Shown here piece by piece: positions 1 to 7,486 of a DNA stretch of 64,000 nt. The notes under the pieces are model-generated. The model did not search any database. It was given only the letters and a program-made list of their open reading frames with translations, and was not told where the DNA came from. Every line of letters starts with the position of its first letter. The first letter of the stretch is position 1. The stretch is taken from NCBI GenBank assembly GCA_017416345.1, contig JAFQCR010000016.1:1-64000 (forward strand). Direction: 5' to 3'. A program made the translations under genes and the position numbers. The stretch is from Clostridia bacterium (GTDB lineage: Bacteria > Bacillota > Clostridia > Oscillospirales > Acutalibacteraceae).

Positions 1-177
1 GTATGGAATATTACCGGCAAAGAAGAAACCGTAACGGTTCCCTTGTCCGATTATCTTAAATCAGAGTCAAAGATAAATGCGGTATATCCTTCCAATGCCG
101 AGTGCGGTATAAATGCTTCTTCTGTTACGGTTAAGCTTGGCGCAAAAGAGGCAACATATATTGAAATTAATTTATAA
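1..177 (+). CDS. C-terminal end of a glycoside hydrolase (partial)
   Basis: Frame 1 is open from the first base to a TAA at 175-177 and encodes 58 residues. The tail ends in VKLGAKEATYIEINL. It resembles the beta-sandwich C-terminal domain of alpha-galactosidase-like and related glycosidases, which often end in a strand of this kind. The catalytic part lies outside the window, so the family is an inference, supported by the GH78 gene 51 bp downstream on the same strand. It is probably the preceding gene of the same glycan-degradation operon. Confidence 0.5.
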   Translation, partial: VWNITGKEETVTVPLSDYLKSESKINAVYPSNAECGINASSVTVKLGAKEATYIEINL

Positions 178-228
178 AAATAAATATAAAAAAGGAAAGT
201 GATCTTAAAACTTTAAAGGAGATTTTTT

Positions 229-2508
229 ATGAATTTTATCAAGGCATCCGAAGACTTTTGTACCCTTGAAAAAAGAGTGCCCGCGCCGTATTTTCGACGT
301 AATTTCACGGTTTCAAAAAAGCTAAGCGGAGCGACGCTTACGATAACGGGACTTGGGTATTATAAAGCATTTATTAACGGAAAAGAAATAACTAAAGGCT
401 TTTTAGCACCCTACAGAAGCAATATAGACCATTATATTTATTGTGATAAATACAATTTGACCGATATTCTTAAAAACGGCAAAAACAGCTTGGGTATAAT
501 ACTCGGAAATGGTTTGAGAAACGCTTGGGGCGGTTTTATCTGGGATTTTGATAAAGCTGTTTTCCGCGGAGCGCCGATAACGGCGTTTTCGCTCGAGCTG
601 TCATATTCAGACGGAACAAAGGAAGCAATAATATCCGATTCTCAAACCAAAACCGCCTCTTCACCTATTTTGTATGACGATTTGCACACAGGCGAAATGT
701 TCGACGCCCGCCTTCAAATACCAGACTGGGCTTCCCCCGATTATGAGGACGGTAATTGGAGCTTCGCGTTAAAAGCCGAAGCTCCCCGGGGTGAGCTTAA
801 AATATGCGAAGCCGAGCCGATTACCGTTGCCCGTGAAATTAAACCCATAAAAATTTTTAAAGCCGATAATATGTATATATACGATTTCGGCATAAATTCC
901 TCAGGAGTATGCAGGCTTAAAATTAACGGGGAAAACGGTCAGGAAATTGTTTTACAGTATTTTGAGGAATTGAAGGACGGAAAGCCGGTAATAAGCAATT
1001 TAAGATTCCGTGATTGCGATACCGTTCAAGAGGACAGGTATATTTGTAAGGGCGGAGAAATCGGGGAATACACACCGAGCTTTACCTATCACGGCTTTAG
1101 ATATGTTGCGGTAAGCGGTATTACCGAAGTCCAGGCAACCGAGGAATTACTTACATATTTGGAAATGTATTCAAATATTGAGAAGGTCGGCGAATTTTCC
1201 TGCAGTGACGAAACTGTAAACAAAATTCAAGAGGCAACCGTTCGTTCGGATTACTCAAATTTCTGGTATTTCCCGACCGACTGTCCCCAGCGTGAAAAGA
1301 ATGGCTGGACGGGGGACGCATCGTTATCCGCCGAACAAATGCTTTATAATATGAAACCCGAAAAAAGCCTTAAGGAATGGCTACGAAATATCTATAAGGC
1401 TATGAGCGATAAAGGGGAAATTCCGGGAATCATTCCCACCGCCGACTGGGGGTATTTAAAGGGTGACAGTATATACAACGGCCCTGCATGGGACGCCGTA
1501 ATTATTAATCTGCCGTATTATATGTATATTTACCGCGGAGATACCGAGGTATTAAAGGAAGCGGCGACCCCGATTATGCGTTATCTTAATTATCTTGCTT
1601 CCACTATGACCGAAAGGGATACCTACAAAGTGGGGTTGGGTGATTGGTGTCAGGTTCGCGAAAAAGGCAACGAGTGGGGGAGACCTTCCGTTTCAAGCGA
1701 GGTTGTTTTAACAATTACGGCTTATGACCTCGCGAAAAAATCCGCCTTTATTTTCGGGGCTTTAGGGCTTGAAACACAAAAGCAGTTCGCAAAGTCGCTT
1801 GCAAGCCGTTTAAGAAAAGCCTTCCGAGATAATCTTGTAGATAAAGCAACTCTTACGGTTGAGGGCGATACCCAAACCGGTCAGGCGATGGCACTTTATT
1901 ACGGAATGTTTGAGGATGACGAAAAATCCGCGGCTTTCGAGCGCTTGTTGGAATTTATAAGGCTGCGAGACGGACATTTCCACGGCGGCGTTTTGGGCGG
2001 CAGGGTTATTTACAGACTGCTTGCCGAAAACGGAGAAGCCGAGCTTGCCTATAATATGATTGTAAGACCCGATTTCCCCTCATACGGAAACTGGATTGCC
2101 AGAGGAGCGACTACGCTTTGGGAGGAATTTTATCCCGAAGAAGGAGAAGGAGATCTTGTACGTATTTCCTCTCACAATCACCATTTCTGGGGCGATGTTT
2201 CGGCGTGGTTTTACAGATACCTCGCGGGCATAAACGTCAACCCGCAAAAACAGGACGCGAATAACATTAATATTGAGCCTGTTTTTATTGGTAAGCTCGA
2301 TTTTGTAAAAGCAAGCCATACCGCAAAGGACGGAACTGTCGCAGTTGATTGGAAACGCAACGGTGATACCGTTGTTATCAATATAGAACTTACGGGTAAG
2401 GTCTACGGAAAAATAATCCTTCCGAACGGCTTTGCTTTTGAGGATAACAGCCGTGAAAAAGAACTTAAAACCGCAGAATATACTGCTTTTAAGCTTGAAA
2501 AATACTAG
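229..2508 (+). CDS. GH78 family alpha-L-rhamnosidase
   Basis: This 759-residue protein should release terminal alpha-L-rhamnose from plant or bacterial glycans. No signal peptide is visible, so it probably acts in the cytoplasm on imported oligosaccharides. It has the GH78 order: an N-terminal beta-sandwich (about residues 20-160, with GLGYYKAFINGKEI), a second sandwich, then an (alpha/alpha)6 barrel starting with the family signature CPQREKNGWTGDASLS near residue 352 (general acid region). A short C-terminal sandwich follows. AAAGGAG lies 9 bases before the ATG. The preceding open frame and the GH130 remnant behind it suggest a former glycan-utilisation locus. Family assignment is confident; the exact substrate is not known. 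Confidence 0.9.
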   Translation: MNFIKASEDFCTLEKRVPAPYFRRNFTVSKKLSGATLTITGLGYYKAFINGKEITKGFLAPYRSNIDHYIYCDKYNLTDILKNGKNSLGIILGNGLRNAWGGFIWDFDKAVFRGAPITAFSLELSYSDGTKEAIISDSQTKTASSPILYDDLHTGEMFDARLQIPDWASPDYEDGNWSFALKAEAPRGELKICEAEPITVAREIKPIKIFKADNMYIYDFGINSSGVCRLKINGENGQEIVLQYFEELKDGKPVISNLRFRDCDTVQEDRYICKGGEIGEYTPSFTYHGFRYVAVSGITEVQATEELLTYLEMYSNIEKVGEFSCSDETVNKIQEATVRSDYSNFWYFPTDCPQREKNGWTGDASLSAEQMLYNMKPEKSLKEWLRNIYKAMSDKGEIPGIIPTADWGYLKGDSIYNGPAWDAVIINLPYYMYIYRGDTEVLKEAATPIMRYLNYLASTMTERDTYKVGLGDWCQVREKGNEWGRPSVSSEVVLTITAYDLAKKSAFIFGALGLETQKQFAKSLASRLRKAFRDNLVDKATLTVEGDTQTGQAMALYYGMFEDDEKSAAFERLLEFIRLRDGHFHGGVLGGRVIYRLLAENGEAELAYNMIVRPDFPSYGNWIARGATTLWEEFYPEEGEGDLVRISSHNHHFWGDVSAWFYRYLAGINVNPQKQDANNINIEPVFIGKLDFVKASHTAKDGTVAVDWKRNGDTVVINIELTGKVYGKIILPNGFAFEDNSREKELKTAEYTAFKLEKY

Positions 2509-2519
2509 ATGTAGAAGTT

Positions 2520-2781
2520 ATGAACAAATTTATTATGCGCAGACATCCCGCAAACCCTCTTTATTAAGCCCGAGGATTTTCCCGTTCCTGCCGACAGCGT
2601 TATGAACTGCGGTTAGGCAATGTATAAGGACAAAACCGTACTGCTTGTCGCCGCTATTTACCGCGGCCTGGTAAACGTCAAAAGAACAGGTATACACATT
2701 GCAATGAGCGATAACCGCATTAATTTTCAAATTGACCCGAACCCGCATTCATTAAACGAGAACGGATTTTCGAATGAATAA
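2520..2781 (+). pseudogene. decayed GH130 glycoside phosphorylase remnant
   Basis: Translation from the ATG at 2520 reads RRHPANPL, then the match continues in the +1 frame from 2563 as IKPEDFPVPADSVMNCG. An in-frame TAG follows, then MYKDKTVLLVAAIYRG and RTGIHIAMSDNRINFQIDPNP, up to a stop at 2779-2781. These blocks follow the N-terminal order of GH130 beta-mannoside phosphorylases (NPILTPEDFP, SVxNxGA, VSDDGxxF). One frameshift, one nonsense codon and loss of the last two thirds of the gene show decay. It sits 11 bp after the rhamnosidase, so it was probably part of that operon. The family call rests on remembered motifs only. Confidence 0.7.
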
Positions 2782-2823
2782 TGAAAAATGAAGTCGCTTA
2801 CGCTGATTAATAATGAATAATTA

Positions 2824-2852
2824 TTGCAACTTCGCCGCTTTGCTGCTATAAT
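2824..2852 (+). promoter_or_regulatory. promoter of orphan module 1
   Basis: TTGCAA (2824-2829), 17 bp, TATAAT (2847-2852). The spacer CTTCGCCGCTTTGCTGC is nearly the same as in the promoters at 3360 and 4126. A GGTCGGTG ribosome site follows before the gene at 2876. Confidence 0.8.
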
Positions 2853-2875
2853 ACACATAAAGGTCGGTGAATCTT

Positions 2876-3184
2876 ATGAAAGACAAAAGAAACAAAAACG
2901 ATGTATTTTTAACTTTATGGATTGCTTTTGGCGTCATAGTTATTTTAGGTTTTTTTGTGTTTTCTATGATAATTGGTGGAAGTGCAGGCCTCGGTTATCA
3001 GGAAAATGGTCGTTTTTTTGTTCGTGATCACGCTGAAGTAGTCGAAGTGTCAAAAATACTATGGGAAATAAGTAATATTTGGGGTATTCTCTTTTGGATA
3101 TTTATTCCGCTCACACCTATTGGTGCGTTTGTTATTTCAAATATCCAAGAAAAGATAGAACAAAGAAAAAATAGGTTTGAATAA
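2876..3184 (+). CDS. orphan two-helix membrane protein (module 1)
   Basis: 102 residues, family not recognised. There is a lysine-rich N-terminus, a first membrane helix at about residues 11-34 (FLTLWIAFGVIVILGFFVFS), a middle segment of about 35 residues with a GGSAGLGYQENGRFF patch, a second helix (IWGILFWIFIPLTPIGAFVI) and a charged tail. The ATG at 2876 was preferred to the in-frame GTG at 2867 because GGTCGGTG lies at the right distance. It has its own promoter and terminator and is not in an operon. The 5' and 3' flanks match those of the next two small genes, while the proteins do not resemble one another. Confidence 0.7.
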   Translation: MKDKRNKNDVFLTLWIAFGVIVILGFFVFSMIIGGSAGLGYQENGRFFVRDHAEVVEVSKILWEISNIWGILFWIFIPLTPIGAFVISNIQEKIEQRKNRFE

Positions 3185-3230
3185 AGAAAATCCTCGGTTT
3201 TCGATCAGTTCTTTTTCGGACACGAATGAC

Positions 3231-3265
3231 AAAAATCCCGTTCACTTTAAGTGGGCGGGATTTTT
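3231..3265 (+). terminator. rho-independent terminator of module 1
   Basis: AAAAATCCCG and CGGGATTTTT pair as a long stem (with G-T pairs in the middle), followed by T-rich DNA. Confidence 0.8.
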
Positions 3266-3359
3266 ACTTCTTACTTCTTACCTCTTCACTCTTACTTCAA
3301 AATAAAATTCGGACGGGATTTTTGGGAAGTAATAAGTAATAGGTAAGAGGTAATAAGTA
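3266..3359. repeat. imperfect 33-bp inverted repeat
   Basis: The arm 3266-3298 (ACTTCTTACTTCTTACC...) pairs with 3326-3359 (...GGTAAGAGGTAATAAGT) at roughly 26 of 33 positions by eye, enclosing about 28 bp. It lies exactly between the terminator of module 1 and the promoter of module 2. It could be the end of a MITE-like element or a long hairpin at a module boundary. Confidence 0.6.
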
Positions 3360-3388
3360 TTGCGGCTTCGCCGCTTTTATGCTATAAT
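3360..3388 (+). promoter_or_regulatory. promoter of orphan module 2
   Basis: TTGCGG (3360-3365), 17 bp (CTTCGCCGCTTTTATGC), TATAAT (3383-3388). Its spacer is identical to that of the promoter at 4126 and close to the one at 2824. Confidence 0.8.
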
Positions 3389-3410
3389 ACATTCAAGGCG
3401 GTGGTATTTA

Positions 3411-3800
3411 TTGAGAAAAATACTTGATAAAATGTTTGCAAATAAAAAATTATCTTTAATTATTCCGATGACGATAGCTTTACTTATGTATTTGCTATTA
3501 GTATTCTTTGGAACATCTGCAGATAAAACAAATTTAATGATGGTAACCCCGATAGTATCTGTAATTGGCTTCTTTGGTATTTTTTTAGTTGTATTTATTC
3601 AAGTTAAGAATTCCGTGTGTCCCGAGTGGTTTCTGAATTTATTTGAATTGATGGCTATAATAATATTCAGTATTTATGCAATTATAGGGGCTTTATCTTT
3701 TGTTATTAGTGGTTTTCAAAATTTCAACGTAGGAATATGTCTTGGATTTGTTTCTTATAGCGCAATTTCGTGGGCACATAGTAAACGCCCCAATAATTAA
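3411..3800 (+). CDS. orphan multi-helix membrane protein (module 2)
   Basis: 129 residues with a TTG start, family not recognised. The start is supported by a GGCGGTGG ribosome site and by a paralogous N-terminus at 13054 that begins with ATG (MRKLLDKMFKNKKLSVI against LRKILDKMFANKKLSLI here). The basic N-terminus is followed by about four hydrophobic segments: IALLMYLLLVFF, VSVIGFFGIFLVVFI, LMAIIIFSIYAIIGALSFVI and a weaker last one. It has its own promoter and terminator. The truncated second copy near glsA shows that this small family has been duplicated or moved within the chromosome. Confidence 0.7.
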   Translation: MRKILDKMFANKKLSLIIPMTIALLMYLLLVFFGTSADKTNLMMVTPIVSVIGFFGIFLVVFIQVKNSVCPEWFLNLFELMAIIIFSIYAIIGALSFVISGFQNFNVGICLGFVSYSAISWAHSKRPNN

Positions 3801-3858
3801 AGAAAATTCTCGGTTTTCAGAGCCCTTTAATTCGTGTCATTAAGTTCAAACTACCCAG

Positions 3859-3892
3859 AAAAAACCTCTTTATGAAAGTAAAGAGGTTTTTT
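3859..3892 (+). terminator. rho-independent terminator of module 2
   Basis: AAAAAACCTCTTTA, a short loop, then TAAAGAGGTTTTTT. Confidence 0.85.
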
Positions 3893-3897
3893 CAATG

Positions 3898-4115
3898 ATA
3901 TCCGTTCCTTACGGAACGGGTGATATATCTTCGATATGATATCGCACTTCGTGCGATGGTATATGCCTGCGGCATATGACGGAACGGATATTATTATGAG
4001 CGCAGCGAATAACAAGGTTCCGGGGCACCCGCTCGAAATCTTTGATTTCGTCAGCGGGTCGGGTTCTTATATCATATTTGCGAAGCAAATGCATCATATC
4101 GTCGCAGGCGATACA
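3898..4115. repeat. field of consecutive short palindromes
   Basis: At least six short hairpins follow each other. They are 3902-3919 (CCGTTCC/GGAACGG), 3925-3937 (ATATC/GATAT), 3941-3957 (ATCGCAC/GTGCGAT), 3961-3977 (ATATGCC/GGCATAT), 4028-4058 (CCCGCTCGAAATC and its complement with a two-base bulge) and 4076-4090 (ATTTGC/GCAAAT). Two weaker ones lie near 3990 and 4098. Loops are 3-4 bases, mostly TTC, TGC or GAA. The open frames across this stretch on both strands are by-products of the palindromes. The structure resembles composite REP-like elements; the exact family is not recognised. This stretch fills most of the gene-free interval 3801-4173. Confidence 0.75.
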
Positions 4116-4125
4116 TCATTTCATC

Positions 4126-4154
4126 TTGCCCCTTCGCCGCTTTTATGCTATAAT
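4126..4154 (+). promoter_or_regulatory. promoter of orphan module 3
   Basis: TTGCCC (4126-4131), 17 bp (CTTCGCCGCTTTTATGC), TATAAT (4149-4154), then GGCGGTGG just before the ATG at 4174. Confidence 0.8.
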
Positions 4155-4173
4155 ACACATAGGCGGTGGTATT

Positions 4174-4533
4174 ATGAAACAAAATAGAAATCAAACACCG
4201 GAGTGGTATTGGAATCACGGACTTCACGATGCAAATATTATTTCAGCAACAAAAAAGGAATCCGATTGGAATCCTGATGATAATTGTTTAATATTTAAAA
4301 TTGATTGCGATGGTGCTTTGTTTGAGGCGGATATAACAGAAATTCGTTTTTATAATTTCAAAATCAAAACAAATGATTTCGACATAAATTTACTTAATGG
4401 CGGTTGGTGGTTATCGGATGAATTATCTGATAAAGGTGATCACTATTTTTTGGATTTAAAATTTGATACTGCTAAGTGTAAAACCAAGCATTTGGAGCTT
4501 GCATTTAAGAAAGCAGAAGTTATTAGATTGTAA
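4174..4533 (+). CDS. orphan soluble protein (module 3)
   Basis: 119 residues, without membrane segments or signal peptide, family not firmly recognised. It begins with NQTPEWYWNHGLHDANI and contains an alternating strand pattern, an aromatic-rich middle (NGGWWLSDE) and a basic helical end. Small WYWNHGLHDA-type proteins occur as orphans in Firmicutes, and some immunity proteins look like this, but nothing here proves such a role. GGCGGTGG sits 6-7 bases before the ATG. It has its own promoter and terminator, and shares flanks but not sequence with the two preceding orphan genes. Confidence 0.65.
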   Translation: MKQNRNQTPEWYWNHGLHDANIISATKKESDWNPDDNCLIFKIDCDGALFEADITEIRFYNFKIKTNDFDINLLNGGWWLSDELSDKGDHYFLDLKFDTAKCKTKHLELAFKKAEVIRL

Positions 4534-4575
4534 AATCCTCTGCTTTTAATCGGCTTTTTCAAGCGTGATTGATAA

Positions 4576-4613
4576 AAAGAAAGACACGATGATGATCGCG
4601 TCTTTCTTTTTTT
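4576..4613 (+). terminator. rho-independent terminator of module 3
   Basis: AAAGAAAGACACGAT pairs with ATCGCGTCTTTCTTT (one mismatch) and runs into TTTTTTT. Confidence 0.85.
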
Positions 4614-4703
4614 GCGTATATGCGCTTTAGATCACAACACCGTTTTGATGTGCTATTTTCGGCAAAATCAAACTTTTTTAAATAAATACATAGATTTTAT
4701 CCA

Positions 4704-4732
4704 TTGTACCGAGAAAAACTAAATGCTATAAT
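4704..4732 (+). promoter_or_regulatory. promoter of the sugar operon
   Basis: TTGTAC (4704-4709), 17 bp, TATAAT (4727-4732). The leader to the first gene is about 85 bases and holds a small AGGC-GAA-GCCT hairpin near 4773. No regulator gene adjoins it. Confidence 0.7.
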
Positions 4733-4822
4733 TTACGTAAAAAGTGGATCTTAGAGTATTACGGTTAATATTAGGCGAAGCCTATAATAATAAAAAACAT
4801 AATTTTGAACGGAGGAATTGTT

Positions 4823-5500
4823 GTGTTATACATAATTGACACTGCAGATTTAGAGGCAATCAAGCATATTAATGAGTTTTATCCTGTTGACGGTGTTACG
4901 ACTAACCCGTCGATAATCGCAAAAGAAAAAACCGATTGCATCGAAAGACTGCGTGAGATCAGAAGGATCATCGGCGAGGACAAGATCCTTTGCGCCCAGA
5001 CCCTGCAGACCGATGCCGGGCTTATTGTTGAAGAGGGCAAAAAATTGCAGGAGGCGATCGGCGGAAACTTTTATTTAAAGGTTCCGATCGGCGAAGCAGG
5101 ACTTAAAGCTACAATGGAGCTTAAAAAGCTTGGTATAGGCGTTCTTATGACGGCTATCTTCACACCTACGCAGGCTCTTATGGCGGCCAAGGCAGGCGCA
5201 GATTTTGTAGCTCCCTACGTTAACCGTATAGACAACGTTTGCGGTGACGGTGTCGGTGTTGTGGCGGAAATTGTCAATCAGTTTGACAATTACAACATAA
5301 CCTCCTGCCGTGTTATGGCCGCAAGCTTTAAAAATGCCCAGCAGGTAAATGACTGTGCTTCGGTCGGTTGCCATATTGCAACCATCGGACCCGACATTTA
5401 CAAAAACCTTATTTCCCATCCTCTTACCGATGTTGCTATCGAGGGCTTCAACAGGGATTGGAGATCGGTTTACGGCGACAAGCAAATTTTAGATCTTTAA
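4823..5500 (+). CDS. fructose-6-phosphate aldolase-like transaldolase (FSA/MipB type)
   Basis: 225 residues, the length of small FSA-type transaldolases. Such class I aldolases split a ketose or ketose phosphate into two carbonyl fragments. Visible family features are DGVTTNPSI near the N-terminus, the Schiff-base lysine in FYLKVPIG (K86), VAPYVNRID and AASFKNAQQV. The GTG at 4823 was chosen because GGAGG lies 7 bases upstream; the earlier in-frame TTG overlaps that site. It is the first gene of an eight-gene operon that also carries a sugar isomerase, a sugar kinase and a TIM-like protein, so it is probably the aldol-cleavage step. Specificity cannot be read from sequence. Confidence 0.85.
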   Translation: MLYIIDTADLEAIKHINEFYPVDGVTTNPSIIAKEKTDCIERLREIRRIIGEDKILCAQTLQTDAGLIVEEGKKLQEAIGGNFYLKVPIGEAGLKATMELKKLGIGVLMTAIFTPTQALMAAKAGADFVAPYVNRIDNVCGDGVGVVAEIVNQFDNYNITSCRVMAASFKNAQQVNDCASVGCHIATIGPDIYKNLISHPLTDVAIEGFNRDWRSVYGDKQILDL

Positions 5501-5511
5501 AGGTGTTTGTG

Positions 5512-6105
5512 ATGAAAGACTCTTCATTAAAACAAGCAAAAGCTGTGTATTTGACCGAAAAAGAATGCATCGAAAAAATGGCTGAATTTTTTGATGAGAA
5601 TGCATATTCCAAAGCGGTTGAACTACTAAAAAACGCAGAGCGAATAGGTGCTACTGGCTGTGGACACAGCGGCATCATTTGTCAGCATTTTGCACACCTG
5701 ATGTGCTGTATAGATCAGCCTGCGAAGTTTATATCACCTGCGGAGGCGGTACACGGCGGCACAGGCTTTTTACAAAAGGGCGACGTTTGCGTATTTGCTT
5801 CACGCGGAGGCAAGACCAAGGAGCTTTTGCCGATACTTGATATCTGCAAAGCAAAGGGTGTTAAGGTGATCGCCGTTACCGAGAATCTCGAGTCCCCCTT
5901 GGCCAAAGGCGCTGATGTTGTTTTAAAGCAGTATGTGAACCGTGAGACCGATAAATACAACTGTCAGGGCACTACGTCTTCGACGTCGCTTGCAGTAATA
6001 TTCCACGTGCTTCAGACGGCACTTATTGAAGAAACGGATTTTAAAAATGAGCAGTTCGCTTTAGTGCATCCCGGCGGTGCAGTAGGGGAAAGGCTTAATA
6101 AATAA
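5512..6105 (+). CDS. SIS-domain sugar-phosphate isomerase
   Basis: 197 residues made of one SIS domain. The phosphosugar loop is GATGCGHSGIICQHFAHLM (about residues 45-63). HGGTGFLQKGDVCVFASRGGKTKEL and VKVIAVTENLESPLAKGADVVL complete the Rossmann-like core. The closest familiar group is the arabinose-5-phosphate isomerase type (KdsD/GutQ), here without the CBS domains. It ends in ALVHPGGAVGERL, also typical of that group. Start ATG 5512, 11 bp after the aldolase. It may interconvert an aldose and a ketose phosphate in the operon's pathway. Confidence 0.8.
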   Translation: MKDSSLKQAKAVYLTEKECIEKMAEFFDENAYSKAVELLKNAERIGATGCGHSGIICQHFAHLMCCIDQPAKFISPAEAVHGGTGFLQKGDVCVFASRGGKTKELLPILDICKAKGVKVIAVTENLESPLAKGADVVLKQYVNRETDKYNCQGTTSSTSLAVIFHVLQTALIEETDFKNEQFALVHPGGAVGERLNK

Positions 6106-6136
6106 TCAATTGAATTATAATTTGGAGGAATAAAAA

Positions 6137-6757
6137 ATGGAGTTCAAGTTTTTTCAGAAAGAGTTAGAGTTACAGTCAAGAGGATGGATACCCACCTTCC
6201 ACGATATTTCCAAGGAGATCATCGAGATCGTTAAGGCTTCCGGTGTTAAGAACGGTACAGTCACCATTGCTTCTCACCACACCACCTGCTCGGTAATGGT
6301 GCAGGAATGCTCGCACGATATCGACAGCTTTGACCTTGAATATTTACAACACGACCTTCTTGACATTATGAGAAAGATGATTCCCGACTATGTCAACGAG
6401 GGTGATTACCGTCATCCCGGCCCCATTCACTCGCAGTTCGGCCGCTATGTAAATGAGCCCGGTGATTTCACAAGCATGAACACCGACGGTCATTTGCGTT
6501 CGGTATTTTTCGGCAGAAGCGAAACCATGACCATTAAAGACGGTGAGTTGGACGGCGGTGAGTTTGCACACGTTTATTTTGTTGACTGGGATCACGTTCG
6601 TGCACGTCGCAGACAGGTAAACGTTACCGTTATGGGTATCGGTGATGCCGAGATCGACAGAAAGTGGAATAACGGTGAGGTCATAAATACTCTGCGTAAA
6701 TATACCGACGAAGAAAAGGCTTTCGACGTTCACTATACCTTACAGCAACAGAGATAA
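6137..6757 (+). CDS. YjbQ-family (UPF0047) protein, long form
   Basis: 206 residues. The YjbQ fold is recognised by SHHTTCSVMVQE (about residues 47-58), MNTDGHLRSVFFG and a C-terminal VDWDHVRARRRQVNVTVMG. Some YjbQ proteins show thiamine-phosphate-synthase side activity, but their true role is unknown. This copy is longer than usual: it has an insertion rich in Gly, His and Pro (about residues 90-118) and a C-terminal extension after the VMG strand. GGAGG precedes the ATG. A second YjbQ gene lies two genes downstream, so the pair may work together on a pathway intermediate. Confidence 0.85.
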   Translation: MEFKFFQKELELQSRGWIPTFHDISKEIIEIVKASGVKNGTVTIASHHTTCSVMVQECSHDIDSFDLEYLQHDLLDIMRKMIPDYVNEGDYRHPGPIHSQFGRYVNEPGDFTSMNTDGHLRSVFFGRSETMTIKDGELDGGEFAHVYFVDWDHVRARRRQVNVTVMGIGDAEIDRKWNNGEVINTLRKYTDEEKAFDVHYTLQQQR

Positions 6758-6770
6758 GGAGCAATTATCA

Positions 6771-7475
6771 ATGAAAAGAAAGATCAGAACTCCTTATTTT
6801 GAGGTCGGCACTAAAAACTACGTATATGGAGATCAGCTGCTTGAATATGCAATTGCGGCTGATAAGGCGGCAGAAAAATATGATATTGACGTGCTGTTTA
6901 TCTGCCCTCCGATAGAGGTTCGCAGGGTTGCAGAAAACACAAAGAATCTGTTTGTCTTCTCTACATATATGGACACTCTGCGTCCCGGCAGAGGATGTGC
7001 GGATATTCTGCCCGAAGGTCTTAAAGCCGCAGGCGCTGTCGGAGTTATGGTAAATCATTGCGAAAAGCCTATGAGCTTGCCGCAGATCAAAGCCACTATC
7101 GACCGTGCCAAGGAGCTTGATATGTATGTATTCGCTTGTGCCGATACGTTGGATGAAGCCAAAGCTATGGCTCAGTTGCATCCCGATATCATCAATCCCG
7201 AGCCTTCGGAGATCATAGGCGGCGGCAACGGCTCAAGCCCGATGTCTTATGTAAGGGATTCGATCCGTGTCATTAAAGAGATAGACCCTGAGATAATGGT
7301 AGAGCAGGCGGCAGGTATTACCTGCGGTCAGGAGGTCTACGATTTCATTATGGCAGGTTCCGAGGCGGCGGGCGCTGCATCGGGCATTATGAATGCCAAA
7401 GATCCCATTGCAATGATAGACGAAATGGTTGCCGCTACACGCCGTGCGGCAGACGATCTTAAAAAACAAGGATAA
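6771..7475 (+). CDS. triosephosphate isomerase-like TIM-barrel protein
   Basis: 234 residues, with the compact length of archaeal-type triosephosphate isomerases. Candidate catalytic residues are K15 (GTKNY), H96 (NHCEK) and E144 (NPEP), followed by IGGGN and a phosphate-loop region VEQAAGITCGQEV, AGAASGIM. GRGCADILPEGLKAAGAVGVMVNHCEK matches the family's strand 4. A genome would normally have a canonical tpiA elsewhere, so this copy probably isomerises an unusual triose or tetrose phosphate, as EryH does in erythritol breakdown. It lies between two YjbQ genes with spacings of 13 and 11 bp. Confidence 0.8.
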   Translation: MKRKIRTPYFEVGTKNYVYGDQLLEYAIAADKAAEKYDIDVLFICPPIEVRRVAENTKNLFVFSTYMDTLRPGRGCADILPEGLKAAGAVGVMVNHCEKPMSLPQIKATIDRAKELDMYVFACADTLDEAKAMAQLHPDIINPEPSEIIGGGNGSSPMSYVRDSIRVIKEIDPEIMVEQAAGITCGQEVYDFIMAGSEAAGAASGIMNAKDPIAMIDEMVAATRRAADDLKKQG

Positions 7476-7486
7476 GAGGTATAGTT

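Noticed and set aside
3909-4187. Open frames on both strands across the palindrome field
   Set aside because: They are produced by the palindromes, have no ribosome sites and one of them overlaps the module-3 promoter.
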